The notes under the pieces: generated by a model
What the model saw: only the letters and a program-made list of their open reading frames with translations
What the model was told of the DNA's origin: nothing
Databases searched by the model: none
DNA from: Aldrovandia affinis
Lineage: Eukaryota > Chordata > Actinopteri > Notacanthiformes > Halosauridae
Assembly (NCBI GenBank): GCA_029706075.1
Contig: JAINUG010000228.1
Location: 310,001-374,000, forward strand
Reading direction: 5' to 3'
DNA length: 64,000 bases
Translations under genes and position numbers: made by a program
In this document: one piece after another, positions 45,464-57,461 of the stretch
How the letters are laid out: every line of letters begins with the position of its first letter
Numbering within the stretch: the stretch's first letter is position 1

Positions 45464-45995
45464 CATGCAGCACCAGTCAAAAGTTTGAGTACACCTTCCA
45501 TCTGTAGTATGGCTAATCGGGCATTCTTTCATTCTTCAGCAAGCATTCAAACATTCTCCACCCGAAATACACCTTTTTAAAAAATAATAATTTATTTATA
45601 AAAAATTAATAAATAATTTTTTTATAATAATAATATTTATTTTTTGGTTTCAAATTTTTTCCAATTTGGTAGCCAATTATACTCTATTTATTTCGATTTA
45701 CCCTCTCCGCACAAGTCCGCTGCTCGTCTCTATGAGGCAAGCTAATTCTCCGAGGGCAGCGAACTCTTGGGTGATTTCCTGCTGAAACGTATTAACCAAA
45801 TGGTCCATGTTTGTGAGCCTGTTATCACGGCAAAGGGTGGCTATTTTTAGGAATCCAAAATTCAATTTTCAATTCTTTATTGTTACATGTGTTTGTATTT
45901 TTCAAGTATTTACAGAAACATATATGGTGTAAAACATTTGTCAATTATGAGATAAACCTAGTTTCCAGGTACTCAAACCTTTGACTGGTACTGTG
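45464..45995. mobile_element. Tc1-like MITE
   Basis: Inverted ends (CAGCACCAGTCAAAAGTTTG against CAAACCTTTGACTGGTACTG), flanked by TA (45462-45463 and 45996-45997). About 530 bp, without a transposase. A SINE-like tail and an A/T-only stretch (45575-45640) lie inside. Confidence 0.75.
45640..45790 (-). mobile_element. SINE-like fragment inside Tc1 MITE
   Basis: Read on the minus strand, the tail ATAATTGGCTACCAAATTGG is shared with the SINEs at 45010 and 59105, but the upstream part (CGAACTCTTGGGTG inverse region) differs from them. It may be a diverged member or a different head on a shared tail. Confidence 0.5.
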
Positions 45996-45997
45996 TA

Positions 45998-47995
45998 TTT
46001 TACACATTGTAAATTCTTCATTCCACAAAATGAAGAGATGGATTCTAAATGTTGGAAGTTGGTCCAACTTCCTAACAGCAATATGGAGAGAAGTCCTGTG
46101 AGGCCCACAACCATTACACTGCTCTGACTGTGTTTCATTAATTTAGAGATCAGTGACCCCTGTAACAAGGAAACCAAGGAAGCCTAATGCAGTATGTGCA
46201 AAACCTTGTCCAGTGGATCACTCAGTGATACACAAACATGGGGCTACTGTTTATTCTGGTCTGACAACACTTATCCATGGACCATTCCTAAAGAGCTCTA
46301 AAAAAATAACCGGTCACTTGAGTCAAAAGCATCATATTGCACACAACAGACCCGAAAAGATGTGACACAAACAACCAATTAGAGGGGACTGTAGCCCCCA
46401 CGTCGGCTCTTCGGTGGAGAAACTGGCTTTTCTGGGAAAACCTGTGTTTACACCAGCACAATGCTGGTGTATTGTGGGTGATGTTGTGTAATAGTAAATT
46501 CTCCCACTTTGGGGCAATGGATGCATTGTTATGTTGCTCTGATTCATTTCCTGGTGCTTTTACAGAACAGAGGGGGCCATGCTATGATGGCATAGTGATA
46601 CAACAGTGGTCTTACTTCACGATTAAAGAAATTCAAAGCGTAGCACCTGCTATGCAGTTGCTGATATCATGTTCATTTTCACTGAATAAATGTTAAGCAC
46701 GCAAACCTGTTTGAGGTGAAGACTGGTCAAGCTCGCCGCTGGTGCACATACTGAACAATGGAGTGCTCGAGAGAAATTAGCTGCCAGCTTATGCTTGAAA
46801 GGAATAGTATGGACTCATACTACCACATGCCCAGTGGATATGTTGGCATTCAATGAGAAGAAGAATCAAAACCAAACATGGTATACATGGTACATGGTTT
46901 ATACTGAGAGATTCTGGCAATTCCTTGCACCGATGATGGCGTGTTAAGTACATAAAGCATGAATGTGATAAAATATTTTATTTGTTTTTCTTTTCCATTG
47001 CAAACCAAGACAAAAGTGGGCTTTTTTCATGGTAAAGTATGAGGGAATTGTTCTCAGTACATGTTCTGACACTCTACCTGTTTAAGCGATATCAGGAATT
47101 CTGCTGCGTAAAAGGATCATTTAACAGTGTACAGACTGTGAGTGATAGAAAGGTCTGCTTTTACCCTTGGAAGTTCCTGGTTCCTGCATCCTCACTCAAG
47201 CAGAGACTTCAGACAGCAGCATGACATTCTCTTTGGGCACAAGCATAAAGTTCCAATAACATTTCTACATAATGTTATTGGAACTGTATTCCTACGTATC
47301 CGGCTCACAGCACATTGCCTTCACATGCTTGGCTAGGTACAGCACACAACAGCCAGGACATGTTCCTGGAATAAGTCTCACCTGGTCAACCTTTTCTCAC
47401 ACTGGCCAAAAAAACAGGGGAGGGTAGGAATTAACTTTAATACTGCTTCCCCAACCCTTGGCTCACTGAAATGTTATGGCTATAGTTTGCTGTGCAAAAT
47501 CTTTTCTGTTTTTGGCCATCTTACCCACTACCTCTGCCTGCTGAGTGTGTTGCACTGCATAGGCACCCTATTAGTGCAGCCTGCCCTCACTTTAAGACCG
47601 GGCTGCTGAAAACACTTATGCAAGGCATAATTTGTGATACCTCTCAGCGTGCGTTAGAGATGCCCAGAGTCCAGTTCCTCTGCTGGAGAAAGGGGCAAAC
47701 AACAGGCGACAAATTTAGGCCTAATCGCCAGCTGCACAGGCCTGTCACTTTATCAGACCTGATAGGCAAAATACATTTTCCATCGACCCACATACCATTC
47801 TCCGGGAAACGATTTGTAAATTCACTTCTCGTGGGCAGCTTTAAGACTGAGCAGCTGTCAATATTCCCCCCCTTACAGATGATTTAAGGGAGAAAACAGG
47901 GCCACTTAATCCCAGCCAATTTCAGCATAGCCGTCCCCTCATTACCACCACAATCAAGGCCTGTTTCAATTTGAGCAAGTGAGAAATTACCACGC
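45998..47995. other. intronic sequence, no feature seen
   Basis: About 2 kb of the host gene intron with no recognisable transposon ends or exons. A short inverted repeat (CATTATGTAGAAATG-like, about 47255-47285) was noticed. Confidence 0.4.
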
Positions 47996-47999
47996 CGTG

Positions 48000-48180
48000 G
48001 CAGTATGGGATCAGCGGTTAAGGGCCTGGCCAAGCAACCAGGCATTTGCAGGTACAACTCCCACAAGAGGCTGTGCCATTGTACCCTTGAACAGAACCTC
48101 AGTAAATACCCACCTGTGCAAACTCATAAAATGTAAGATGTAAACTGTCTCCCAATTTGAGGGTGGCAAATAAATATTTT
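48000..48180 (+). mobile_element. old tRNA-derived SINE
   Basis: A diverged relative of the SINE at 49370: GATCAGCGGTTAAGGGCCTGG in place of the box A region, a TTTGCAGGTACAACTCCC box B relic, and GCCATTGTACCCTTGAACAG in the body. The (TGTAA) tail is not clear. Confidence 0.65.
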
Positions 48181-48199
48181 AATTACTGTAAATAAAATA

Positions 48200-49366
48200 T
48201 TGTTAAGGCATGCAGCTTCAAGAACGTTGATGCAATTTAAAAGAGGCCAGGCCCTGGATTAGCTGTCTCTTCTTTAATTCATATTGAATTGTTTATATCA
48301 CAGTTTAAATATATAGTACGTACATAGGCATGCTCTGATGTTCCTCTTTATTCATGTAAATAGAGATGGCACCAATTGTCCTATGTGGTCCTTTTTTTGG
48401 TTATGATATTCATCATACTAATTTGGTTGAGACTAACCTGATTAATTTCACTGGTTGCTTGAATTGTATTAAGTTTATTTATTCATTTATTTGTAATGGA
48501 AAGTCCTGCAGAACATTTCTTCTAACTTTAAGTGGAGAAAACTAAGAAGCATGTCTTCATTAAATCAGCATTATTGGAGCTTCACAGCCATTACGTTTCA
48601 CCTGTGGGAAAAAGTCTATATTGACTTCATGCTGGAGAGGCCAAACACCATGAAGGTAAAACAATTTTATTTACAAAGCTGGATGTATTTATTTGTGGCT
48701 GGAGGCTAAGAGAAGCTCATTTTAATTTATGAATGTCTGAGGTTATTGACCCACTTGTAGAAAACTGTCAGGCCTAATTCCATGAAAGGCAGTCATGGCA
48801 GAGATTGCTTTTACAAAAGCGAGAAAAAAAACACTGCCAATAATAAACACATTGGTTGAAGACAGAAACAATGATTTTTGCACTCATCCGCCACTCATAC
48901 TATCAGTCACTGCATCTGTCTATCACTATCCAACCAATAGCCACTTTTGAATCAATCCCTTTATCCTCTTTCCTATCGCATATGTATGCTAATTAAGACA
49001 ATACAAAACATACAAATCTGGTGTATCATATTTATGATCGGTTTCACTCATGCTGCAGGTTTGAGTGACCGCTCTAGAACAATATTTGCAAACAGCTCCA
49101 TGCAATATACGCATGGAGGGGACATGAGGATGTGTGCTGCAGATAGGGTATCCTGCTGAACAGATGGGGTGAATGGGGGCTGACATTACTGAGTACAGGT
49201 GAGGAATCCACTAAGTTACAAACTTCAATTCAACTGCTGACACCTCAAACTTTTTTTCCATACTTATTCAGGCTGGAGTGTCCACATATGTGTGTGCGTG
49301 TGTGTGTATGAGAACTATGTGAGTGCATGTGCGAAGATAACAGTGTCTGTTTGTGCTGGTGATTAG
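48200..49366. other. intronic sequence, no feature seen
   Basis: No exon or transposon recognised; a short GT run lies near 49290-49310. Confidence 0.4.
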
Positions 49367-49369
49367 GCG

Positions 49370-49600
49370 GCAGTGTTAGCATAATGGTTAAGGAACTGGG
49401 CTTGTAACGCATAGGTTGCAGGTTCGATCCCAGGTGGGGCACTGCCGTTGTACCCTTGAGCAAGGTACTTAACCTGGATTGCTTCAGTAAATATCCAGCT
49501 GTATAAATGGATTGTATGTAAAGAAATGTGAAACTGTAAGTCGCTCTGGATAAGAGCGTCTGCTAAATGCCTGTAATGTAATGTAATGTAATGTAATGTG
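49370..49600 (+). mobile_element. tRNA-derived SINE with L2-type tail
   Basis: The head has polymerase III boxes: A-like TTAGCATAATGGTTAAGG and B GGTTCGATCCC. The body is GTTGTACCCTTGAGCAAGG. The tail stem-loop GTCGCTCTGGATAAGAGCG is followed by CTGCTAAATG and five TGTAA units. This matches the eel UnaSINE1/UnaL2 layout, where the LINE recognises the tail. It looks full-length and young. Confidence 0.88.
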
Positions 49601-49721
49601 ATTGTGTGCCGGTATGAGAGAGTGAAAAGCAGTCTGTGTGGGTGTGTGAGTGTAAGTGTGTGTGAAAACAGATGTGTGGTCTCGCCCCCAGCTGCTATGG
49701 AATGAACTTTATTGATCTTAC

Positions 49722-49802
49722 CTTTATTCAGACACCCGTCCGTTCCTGCTGTGACCATCTGGGGTAACTGTGCCTCATCCTTACCGGAGCTGCTCCTGCT
49801 CT
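49722..49802 (-). CDS. host gene, internal exon (81 bp)
   Basis: Donor GTAAGATC and acceptor GTAATAACAG on the minus strand enclose 27 codons in phase 1-1, starting [14 protein letters not shown] and ending TDGCLNK. The pyrimidine tract before the acceptor is weak; a closer AG (CAGTTACCCCAG, 49758) would give a 37-bp exon that breaks the phase pattern. The longer exon is preferred because all other exons are phase 1-1. Confidence 0.5.
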
Positions 49803-50534
49803 CTGTTATTACAACAACACGACAAGGGAAAATAATAACTTTTGGTTTAGAATTTATTGACCAGACTCATTCACTCAGATTCATTTTTCATTTTCTCTGT
49901 CTTAAGCTTTTTCTAACTCCTTATTCAATAAAAGCAGGCTCCAACTGTGTAGATGGTGGCAAGTCTGATTACAGCTATCACTTTTATGAATGGAGTTTTT
50001 CCGGCCTATTTTTACTCTTGTTCACGGAGCAGTGAAGAACTGTCTCAGAGTGGTGTAATCTGTCTCAGAGCTTCACCAGCTGGGCATGTGTTCTCTTTTC
50101 TGACCGCAGTAATCTGTCAACACAAGACACTGCTGTCTCTCTCTTTCTTTTGATATATGCAATTCAGCCTCAGACCGCCCGTGAAAAGAAGCCACACTTA
50201 TGATTCACTTTTTGTTGGCACCTCTCACCAGATACAACCGAATCTTTAGGGAAGCCATCAGGATTTCAGTCATAAACACATTGAAATTCAGCTGTACAGT
50301 AATTGAATATTATTCATTGAAATATATGTACAGAGGTAGGGGTACAGTACATGTACTGTATGTACAATGACTTTCCAGCGACTCAATTAAAACATATACC
50401 ATATACCATACCAGTGGCGAGTTCCACTGCCCCTACTAAATCTCAGGAGGGATTATTATTCATGAAATACAAAGAGAGGGGTTTCATTCATTGTTTTATC
50501 AGGCTGTGTTAGTTTAAATGGAAAAGGGTCTTAC

Positions 50535-50612
50535 CTGCAGCGTCCACTGCGCTTTCTATATCCACACTCTGTCTGTCACCTACCACGGTCCTGTCCTCTC
50601 TCCTGCTCAAGT
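50535..50612 (-). CDS. host gene, internal exon (78 bp)
   Basis: Acceptor ACCCACAG and donor GTAAGACC on the minus strand enclose 26 codons, phase 1-1. It begins DLSRREDRTVVGD and ends DIESAVDAA. More basic at its start than the others, then acidic. A (GA)n run lies about 15 bp before the acceptor (50629-50647). Confidence 0.65.
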
Positions 50613-51065
50613 CTGTGGGTATGTGTGCGAGAGAGAGAGAGAGAGAGCAAGGGAGGGATAGAGAGACTTTGAGACTGTTAAAATTGTAGGTATCTAATAT
50701 AGAGAGAAGGGGAAACCTCCCATGGTGCAGTATTGACAATTCCAGAATTGCGTTTACTGACAAATGTCTCCTTATCTACACTTTATGCACATCTCACATT
50801 CAGATGTATGTCAAAGTGCTTACTGCATGCCTTAAGGTGCCACACGGACATGTTTGCTGACTAGATCATTCTCAATGTGGGCCTGAACACCCTGAATTTA
50901 AAATGGACTAATTAAATTTGTTTCCTTTGCACACATAAGGCAAATGCTACTCTAATTTCCTGTTATTTCCCCGGATCACAATGACAACGAATGGCTTTGT
51001 GAATCTTACCAAGAAAAAAAACAAGAAAAGACAGCAGGAGGGATTTGTTTCCTTGCTCCTCATAC

Positions 51066-51176
51066 CTCGATGGGTAGGAAATGGTTGTTCTGGGTCACCT
51101 GCACTTTTTTGCTGAGGATTTCTGTGGCCATCCACTGGAGCATTACTGTTCTGTGTCACAGAAAGCTGCACGTGCT
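51066..51176 (-). CDS. possible host gene exon (uncertain acceptor)
   Basis: A donor, GAG|GTATGAGG, ends an open frame with DPEQPFPTHR. If the acceptor is the AG at 51177-51178 the exon is 111 bp and phase 1-1 like its neighbours, but an A-run and not pyrimidines precedes that AG. The better-looking acceptor (GTGACACAG, exon to 51150) gives an in-frame stop in phase 1. Either it is a real exon with an odd acceptor or a chance frame. Confidence 0.3.
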
Positions 51177-51621
51177 CTTTTTTTTCACCAAGATTTGTCA
51201 CGGCCTGCCTCCTGACACAGAAGTGCATCGTGGGTATGGAGCCCGTGTCTGCATCTGTGACGGAGATTAAGGCTGCTATTGTAAGAGCTCAGAGGAAACT
51301 GCTTGGATGAGCATGCTGCCTTACTGTGATGCTATTGGACAGGTTTAGTGGCGTGTGTCCTAGCTCTAAGCAAACCCCATTTCACACCACCTGCCAGTCT
51401 GTGAGATCAATACCATTGTCCTTTCAACACCCGCTGGTTCAGGCAAATGGCCAGTGAAGGGTCAGACTTGCAGTGGCTGCAGGCTTCCATACCTGCCATT
51501 GCGCCCCTTTAACGGACAAAGGCTAAACACTGAAAGCTTTTTCACACTTCACACAGTGGGTGGGAAGTTGAACATAGGAGCTTCTCTCCTATAATGGGTG
51601 CAATAAGGGTGGGTATGTTCA

Positions 51622-52199
51622 GTTTTAGAACACCCCCATTTTCTGAAATTTATAGTTTAATGAGCTTTGAATTTGAGCAATTGAATTTACATTGTTTTGT
51701 TTAACAAAATTGAATCTACATTTTTGACTCAAAGTAGCCACCTTTTTCAGATATAACAGCCGAACACACTCGTGGCATTCTTTCTACAATGGAAATCAAA
51801 TATTGTTCGGAAAGTTCACTGTTGCAGAAGTTCCCACAAATGTGTTGCACTTGTAGGTTGCTTTGCTTTCACCCTTCTGTCCAGTTCATCCCAAACCAGC
51901 TTGATGAGGTTTAAGTCTGGAGACTATGCTGGCTATTCCATGATTTGAAGCCTACCGTCTTGTTCTTTTCTTCTAAGGTAGTTCTGACATAGCCTGGAGG
52001 TATATTTTGGGTCATTATCTTGCAGTAGGATGAACCCCTGACCAACTAGGCATAAGTAAGTAACCTAAACTTTTTTTTTTAACCTCTGGCAGTTTACCAC
52101 TTACCTTTGTACCATTTCAGGTTATTCACTGGACTTGAATGCTTAAATGTCAGTAAAAACTGGAAAAATGGGGGTGTTCTAAAACTTTTGACCGGTAGT
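51622..52199 (-). mobile_element. Tc1-like element, 5'-deleted
   Basis: The right end, read on the minus strand, is ACACTACCGGTCAAAAGTTT; the left end matches partly (GTTTTAGAACACCCCC). Inside on the minus strand are transposase words LLQDNDPKYTSRLCQN and SPDLNLIKLVWDELDRR. The residue at the third catalytic position (normally Glu) is Lys. The N-terminal and first catalytic part are missing, and frameshifts occur. Confidence 0.82.
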
Positions 52200-52365
52200 G
52201 TATATGTATGTGTAACGACTGGGAAGTGTAAGGGTTAACAATCCCATCCATTACATCACGGAGACTTATTTCCTCCATTGTATTATTACAATTGGTTATT
52301 ATTCCCTGGTATTGCGTTGACATGTAGCAATAGTCCCTTAATGTTTTACCAGGGATTCGTTATTA

Positions 52366-53537
52366 GAAACAGGAAGAAAGAGGGCAATTGACCCTTCGCT
52401 AAACCACGCCCCGAAACGCAGACTAGCCAATCACAGCGCAGCATAGGACAGGCTCCGACAGAGGTGCGACAGTTTATGGCGGCACTCCGTTGACTCTGAC
52501 GGAAAAGTTTGAGATTTTCTTCATTTTCAAGCTGGTTTTGTGGACTTTGAGCTAGTTATGGTTAAACGTTGTGCCTGGGGCACTTGTAACAGTGACACTC
52601 GTTACCCGGAGAGGTTGGAAGGAGATATACGTTTTTTTCCCTTTCCAAAACCAAAATCAAATCCTGAAAAGTGTTAGCCAGCTAAGCTAACGTGGCTACG
52701 GTCTGGATATACAACTCCGGGTTGCAACGTTGATAAAGTTAGACTAAATGTTAGCTTTGTTATTCGTGATCCAGTCAGCTTGCTAACTTTAAGATGTTAC
52801 AGTCAAGCTCTAGAAAACCAAGTAGGTAATGTTACCTTGATGTCAAAATGTAATACTATTTTTTCATTACTATTTCAGCACTTTGTCAATGGGAAGCCCA
52901 GTCCCGAGTACCCAAATCTTGTGGAGGACTGGGCTGACACACTGCTGATATTTTTTGCTTTACAGAGGTCCAGGGTATGGATAAGTCAGATGAGATGGGC
53001 GCAGAAACCTGTGGAGCTAACCAGAGTAATGTCGTCACAGCACACTATAGGCTACTAATGTTACGTCAGTTAGCTAATGCTAGCTAACTTACTACTGAAT
53101 GTAACATTATATAGGCCTACTGCTTTTGCTTTTTAATTATTGTAATAGTGAATAGAGACCTACCCAGCTTTACAGGAACAGTGTTGCTCCTTAATGTCGT
53201 TGTCCTCTGTCTCAATCGCCAGGTGATGCGGTGGTTCACTTTTACCCTGTGATCTGTAGGCTTTCGCTTCTATCTTAATTTTTTTAACATCATTTTGTTG
53301 CTGAGTCAGTGTGATATCTTGAATATAACCTTCAAATGCATATTGTAAACCCTTCTGTCTGCTTCAATCTGAAATCGCTTTTTCTATTTTCCAAAAATTG
53401 GACAATATTTATCCAGGGAGTGCAGTTAGCGACAGTGGGAGCGCCATGCTGGCTCCGAAAGCTTGATGGACTTAGCAACAGTAACTAAGGGGGGCGTGGT
53501 TTAGTGAAGGGTCAATTGCCCTCTTTCTTCCTGTTTC
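52366..53537 (+). mobile_element. THAP-domain DNA transposon, internally deleted
   Basis: Near-perfect TIRs of about 48 bp: GAAACAGGAAGAAAGAGGGC continuing AATTGACCCTTC(G/A)CTAAACCACGCC, at 52366-52414 and inverted at 53489-53537. Between them are pieces of a THAP-domain protein. THAP plus a DDE domain is found in P-like and ISL2EU-type fish elements; the catalytic domain is absent here, so the superfamily stays open. No clear target duplication was found. Confidence 0.75.
52558..52935 (+). pseudogene. THAP-domain transposase remnant
   Basis: Exon 1 from the ATG at 52558 reads MVKRCAWGTCNSDTRYPERL, then FFPFPKPKSNPEKC and a stop. It holds the first two zinc-binding cysteines (C-x4-C) and the FPxP motif. 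After an intron-like gap ending ATTTCAG, a second piece from 52879 reads HFVNGKPSPEYPNLV, the end of the THAP domain with the zinc-binding His. The middle (the W and third Cys region) is lost. Confidence 0.75.
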
Positions 53538-54459
53538 CGAGTTGACCATATTTGGAGGTTCAGTGTAGGTGTGTTGGAGGTGTGCACCTATGACGGCACG
53601 GTCTGAAAGAGATGCACCTTTAAAAAGGGAAAGTTCTGCGAGTGCCAGACCTCTTTGTTCAGGAGTGCGGGAGGTCGGAGCAGGACGCTTACACCACGCT
53701 TTGGGCGGTATTGTACTGATTGTGGAGAGAGACGACTGATCGTTACTGCTGATATATTTTCTCCATGTTATAGTGAGAAGTGTTGATGAAATAACTGTTA
53801 CTGTTCAAACGAAAAACGTTTACTGTTAAAGCTTTCATTCTAACCCGTACTCTCTCCGACGCCCCGCATCCCTTATAGGAAATACTCGTGCGCATAATGA
53901 TATTGTTTGACCAGGCCTGGTAAATGATTGTCTCCGTTTTTAAACACGCAAGTAATTGTATTAAATCGTATCTGTATTTTGTATTGAAACTTCCAGCACA
54001 CTCTATCTGCCCATAGAGTAACCTATAATATCTATTATGATATTGTGATGAGCTACTCTCTTAGCCTATATGAGATAGTATTCCTTTGTAGTAATTGTTT
54101 TACCTTATACTATATATTCTATTTATTGCACCAAATGAGTATTTAATGTTTTGTGTGAAGAGTAAATCCTTGCTGCTGTACTAATATGGCCCATATACAG
54201 TACTTATGAGGGGGCTTATTCTCTTATTCTGTTAGTAAGCTATGGGTGGAGAATATTTTATACAGAAATGCTGATTGTATTCAGTGCAAACTAATAATAC
54301 ATTTTTATACTTTTGTACTCCAAGTTGTCCTGTTCTGAGTGTGCCTAGCCACTGATGGTCCACTTCCCAGGTATAAGGTATTCAAAATTTGAGAGGTCCC
54401 TCACCTCACTTTTGAGGGTGGCGTAGAAAATACAGCTAAGTATTGACATGTCACATATG

Positions 54460-55663
54460 TTTGTATGTATTGCTTGTCTTCTGTATTGCTAAAGAACTTG
54501 ATCCCAATGCACTTTACGCACTGTATATTTATGATTCAGCCGCAGATGTGGAGGGTATGTTTAATGTACAGTAGACAGTAGAATTACGCAGACTATGCAG
54601 ATGAGGCGGTACAGTTTATGCTCGCTGTATCATGCTTGAGAATAATCCAGTAGTATCCTACAGCTGAACCACCCACAAAGCGCTGTAGAACAGGGAGCGG
54701 GCCGCCGATAAAATGGAATGTTCCAGAGCTGAAATATTTTCCATTTAGGAGTAATCTGACAGGACACAAGGACCCAGAAATCTTTAGCATGCACAACCAA
54801 CCCAAGGGGTCACCGATGTACTATAAAACCTACCATATTGCGCCATTTGAGAGAACACATTAAAGGTGGGACGCGGCGGGGGAATGCATGCACATGGATT
54901 AAAGAAGCGTTTGCTGAGCAATAGCATGGATTCATTGACCTGCAGGCACCTGTAAAACAAAATGTAATATTCCACGGCTCCTGCGCCTCTCTCCCAGCCA
55001 AGCACACCTCCATGAATATCTCCAAGGCTGCCACCACTGTGCTAAAATGAGCTATTGTTTTTTATGCCACAAACAAGATCTTCCCCATTTTGAAGAAGCT
55101 GACAGTCGCCTCGTATGAAGGGCACATTTAATATCAGCCCTTCCTCCTGATCCCAAGACAGCACACAGACCTAATTCTAATTACAGATTCCCAGATTCTA
55201 ATTAAACCCCAAAATTTAGATGCTACCTCCCTTCTGATGTTTGCATTTATTGTGGTCCCAACATTCCCTCCATTCCACATCAGATGTTATTTTCCCTCAG
55301 ATAAGAATTTTTATTGTCATTTTTAAAATATTACATGCAACTGATACTGCAAGATAACTGCAACAGTTTTTTGAAAATCCACAGAGCCTTCGGAAAAGGG
55401 TGGCACTATATTGCTCTGTTCCATCTCTGTGATGTTGAAACAACAGCGCAAAGGACTGAATACTTCCTGTCCTGCATTGATTTCAGCTGATGGATCATGG
55501 CTGCCCTCTCCTATTTAATTAACTCTAATGTGGCCTTTCTCTTCCACCACAAATACACAGGCACTCTACCACCTGAGAGGGAAAATAACCAAACCAAAAA
55601 TGCCTACAGACAGAAAGGATACAGCAAAACATCTCACCGTCAACAGTGAGTGGATGGCTTGTA
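54460..55663. other. intronic sequence, no feature seen
   Basis: Host gene intron. Short runs of open frame occur but none has paired splice sites in the expected phase. Confidence 0.4.
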
Positions 55664-55670
55664 AGCATTT

Positions 55671-55928
55671 TTTAAATTTTGTTTCTGATTTTATCCCATT
55701 TTGGTAGCCTGCTATTTTATGTCAATCCCCCCTAGTAATGTGAGTTCGCTGCCGTAGTCCTGCGCAGGCGAACTCGCCAAACGTACAGGGCCATGTCGGC
55801 TTCCTCCCCCTCCCTGGGGTGGACAGACAATCGCCGCCCCTGGCGGCACTCCCGGCCAGAGCCGACTCTGGCGAGACGGGGAATTGAACCGGACGTTGTA
55901 ACCACTGGACCACGCTGGAGGCCCTGTT
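55671..55928 (-). mobile_element. tRNA-derived SINE
   Basis: Flanked by AGCATTT (55664-55670 and 55929-55935). On the minus strand the head has GTGGTCCAGTGGTTACAACG (box A) and GGTTCAATTCCCC (box B). The body contains GGCGGCGATTGTCTGTCC and CTACGGCAGCGAACTCACA, the tail GGCTACCAAAATGGG and an A-rich end. Confidence 0.83.
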
Positions 55929-55935
55929 AGCATTT

Positions 55936-57391
55936 GTTTTGTTCTGTAGAGAAAGCCCGTCTACCTCAGTGGATTGGTTGCGCATAGAGAAAGCGCTGGA
56001 TGAATGAGCCATTTTATGATCACCACACGTCAAGTTGAGGTAGAACATGGAACTTGAGGGGAACCATGGGAACTGGATGTGGATACGCTGCGGCTGGGAG
56101 GTGATGGTGTATAGTCTATGGATTGAACAGTAGGGGACGCTATAGGTGCACTGAACAATGTGGATGTGGATTTGGTGGCAAGAGCTGGCCTGCTGGTACG
56201 TGATTGCAAACGGATGACTGGTGCACAGAGAGGGCCCAAAGACAATGGACTGCCTAAACAACGCAGCCCAAACAACTAAAAAAAAAAAAAAAAAAAGGAT
56301 CAGTAGAACAGTGAAGGCTAGCATTAGTTGTTTTAGATTAATAATAAACTGCTTGTCTTTTCACAGCGCTTTATTGTTTTTAAATTCAATGGTATTCTCA
56401 AATCTGTCTTACTGAGCTAAGTGTTAACATCATAGTCCCAGGCAAGTCAGACAATAAATAGGTCCAAAGAGTCACTTTACAACCGTGCTTTGCAAATCCC
56501 AGATACAAAGCAAATAAGGTACCATCACTGCCACATTTGAACAAAGTACAAAATTCTAAGCTTTGAAAAGTTTTCAGAGTTTGCATATGTGAAGCTCTTT
56601 TTTAAATGTTTAAATGGTCTTGCTCCACAATCTCTTTGCAAATATGTAAAGAGATTGCAAAGCTCTGGCATGCCTACTCGAGGAACTGTAGGCATTTTTC
56701 TGTGAAAGGTGCAAAGTTCTGGAACTCACTACCTTATCACCTGAAATTAGCATAAGATTTTAACCATTTAAGAGAAACACCAAGTCATGGCTGATAGAAC
56801 AACAGATATGCAATGTCTAAATGCACAAATCACGTGATAATTCAATTCAATCTTCAATCATGTGTAGATCATGTACAGTATAATCATGTTTGAATGTACT
56901 GTACAACATGGCATCAAATCTCATGCTTTTAAATTGACTATTTCCTTTTCTCTATTTTTCTGTTATAAAAGCCATTCTAGGGACGGGTGTTGAAAATTAG
57001 CGTAAGCTACAAGCACTATGGTACAACACATCTGATCATTCTGTATTCAATTTGTCAATGTGCATTTGTATCTGTCCCTATCAAACTATAAAAACCCATG
57101 AAACCTATTATTTCTAGTGAGTTTTGCTTCTACCATTGTTCGCATTCATTTAGACTACTTTCTCCCCTGATTGGGCCTCTGGATGATCCACATGGGGGAG
57201 GGGAGCACTAAAACAGGCCCTGCTGGTGGGGACCAATCAGTGCTTTTCAGATTAGCACAAAGACAAAATCCAAACAACACTATGATTATACAGGAATTAT
57301 AACAAAGGAACAGTGAAATAAGATGAAGTCATAAATAAATAAAGCTAGATTGGAAAATGAGTAGAGCTAGCTCGTGCTGCGTCATGGTTAC
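55936..57391. other. intronic sequence
   Basis: Contains a run of about 20 A (56278-56296) and no recognised exon or complete repeat. Confidence 0.4.
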
Positions 57392-57460
57392 CTGGAGTTA
57401 TTACTTTCTCTTTCTCGTCTTTCTTTTCTTTCATATCCTCAGAATCCGGGACGGTGGCAT
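57392..57460 (-). CDS. host gene, internal exon (69 bp)
   Basis: Acceptor TTATTCCTCCAG and donor GTAACC on the minus strand bound 23 codons, phase 1-1. It starts DATVPDSEDM and becomes Lys/Glu-rich (KEKKDEKEKV). This is the most charged of the exons and resembles the KE-rich stalks of proteins such as triadin or aspartyl beta-hydroxylase, though that is only a compositional likeness. Confidence 0.7.
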
Positions 57461-57461
57461 C

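Larger units (their letters stand above)
52211..54455. mobile_element. possible solo LTR holding a THAP element
   Basis: Starts TGTAACGACTGGG and may end ATGTCACA, with TATG on both sides (52207-52210 and 54456-54459). The flank is TG/TA-rich, so the 4-bp match may be chance. A TTTAAAAAGGG box lies at 53619. No internal genes of a retrotransposon. Low confidence in the boundaries. Confidence 0.3.

Noticed and set aside
49370-49445. tRNA gene
   Set aside because: The A and B boxes belong to a SINE: the body and L2-type tail follow directly and the cloverleaf is not complete.
55641-55680. Possible exon ending GTTGACG|GTGAGA with a SINE in its acceptor side
   Set aside because: After removing the SINE the best acceptor gives 41 bp, not in phase with the other exons.
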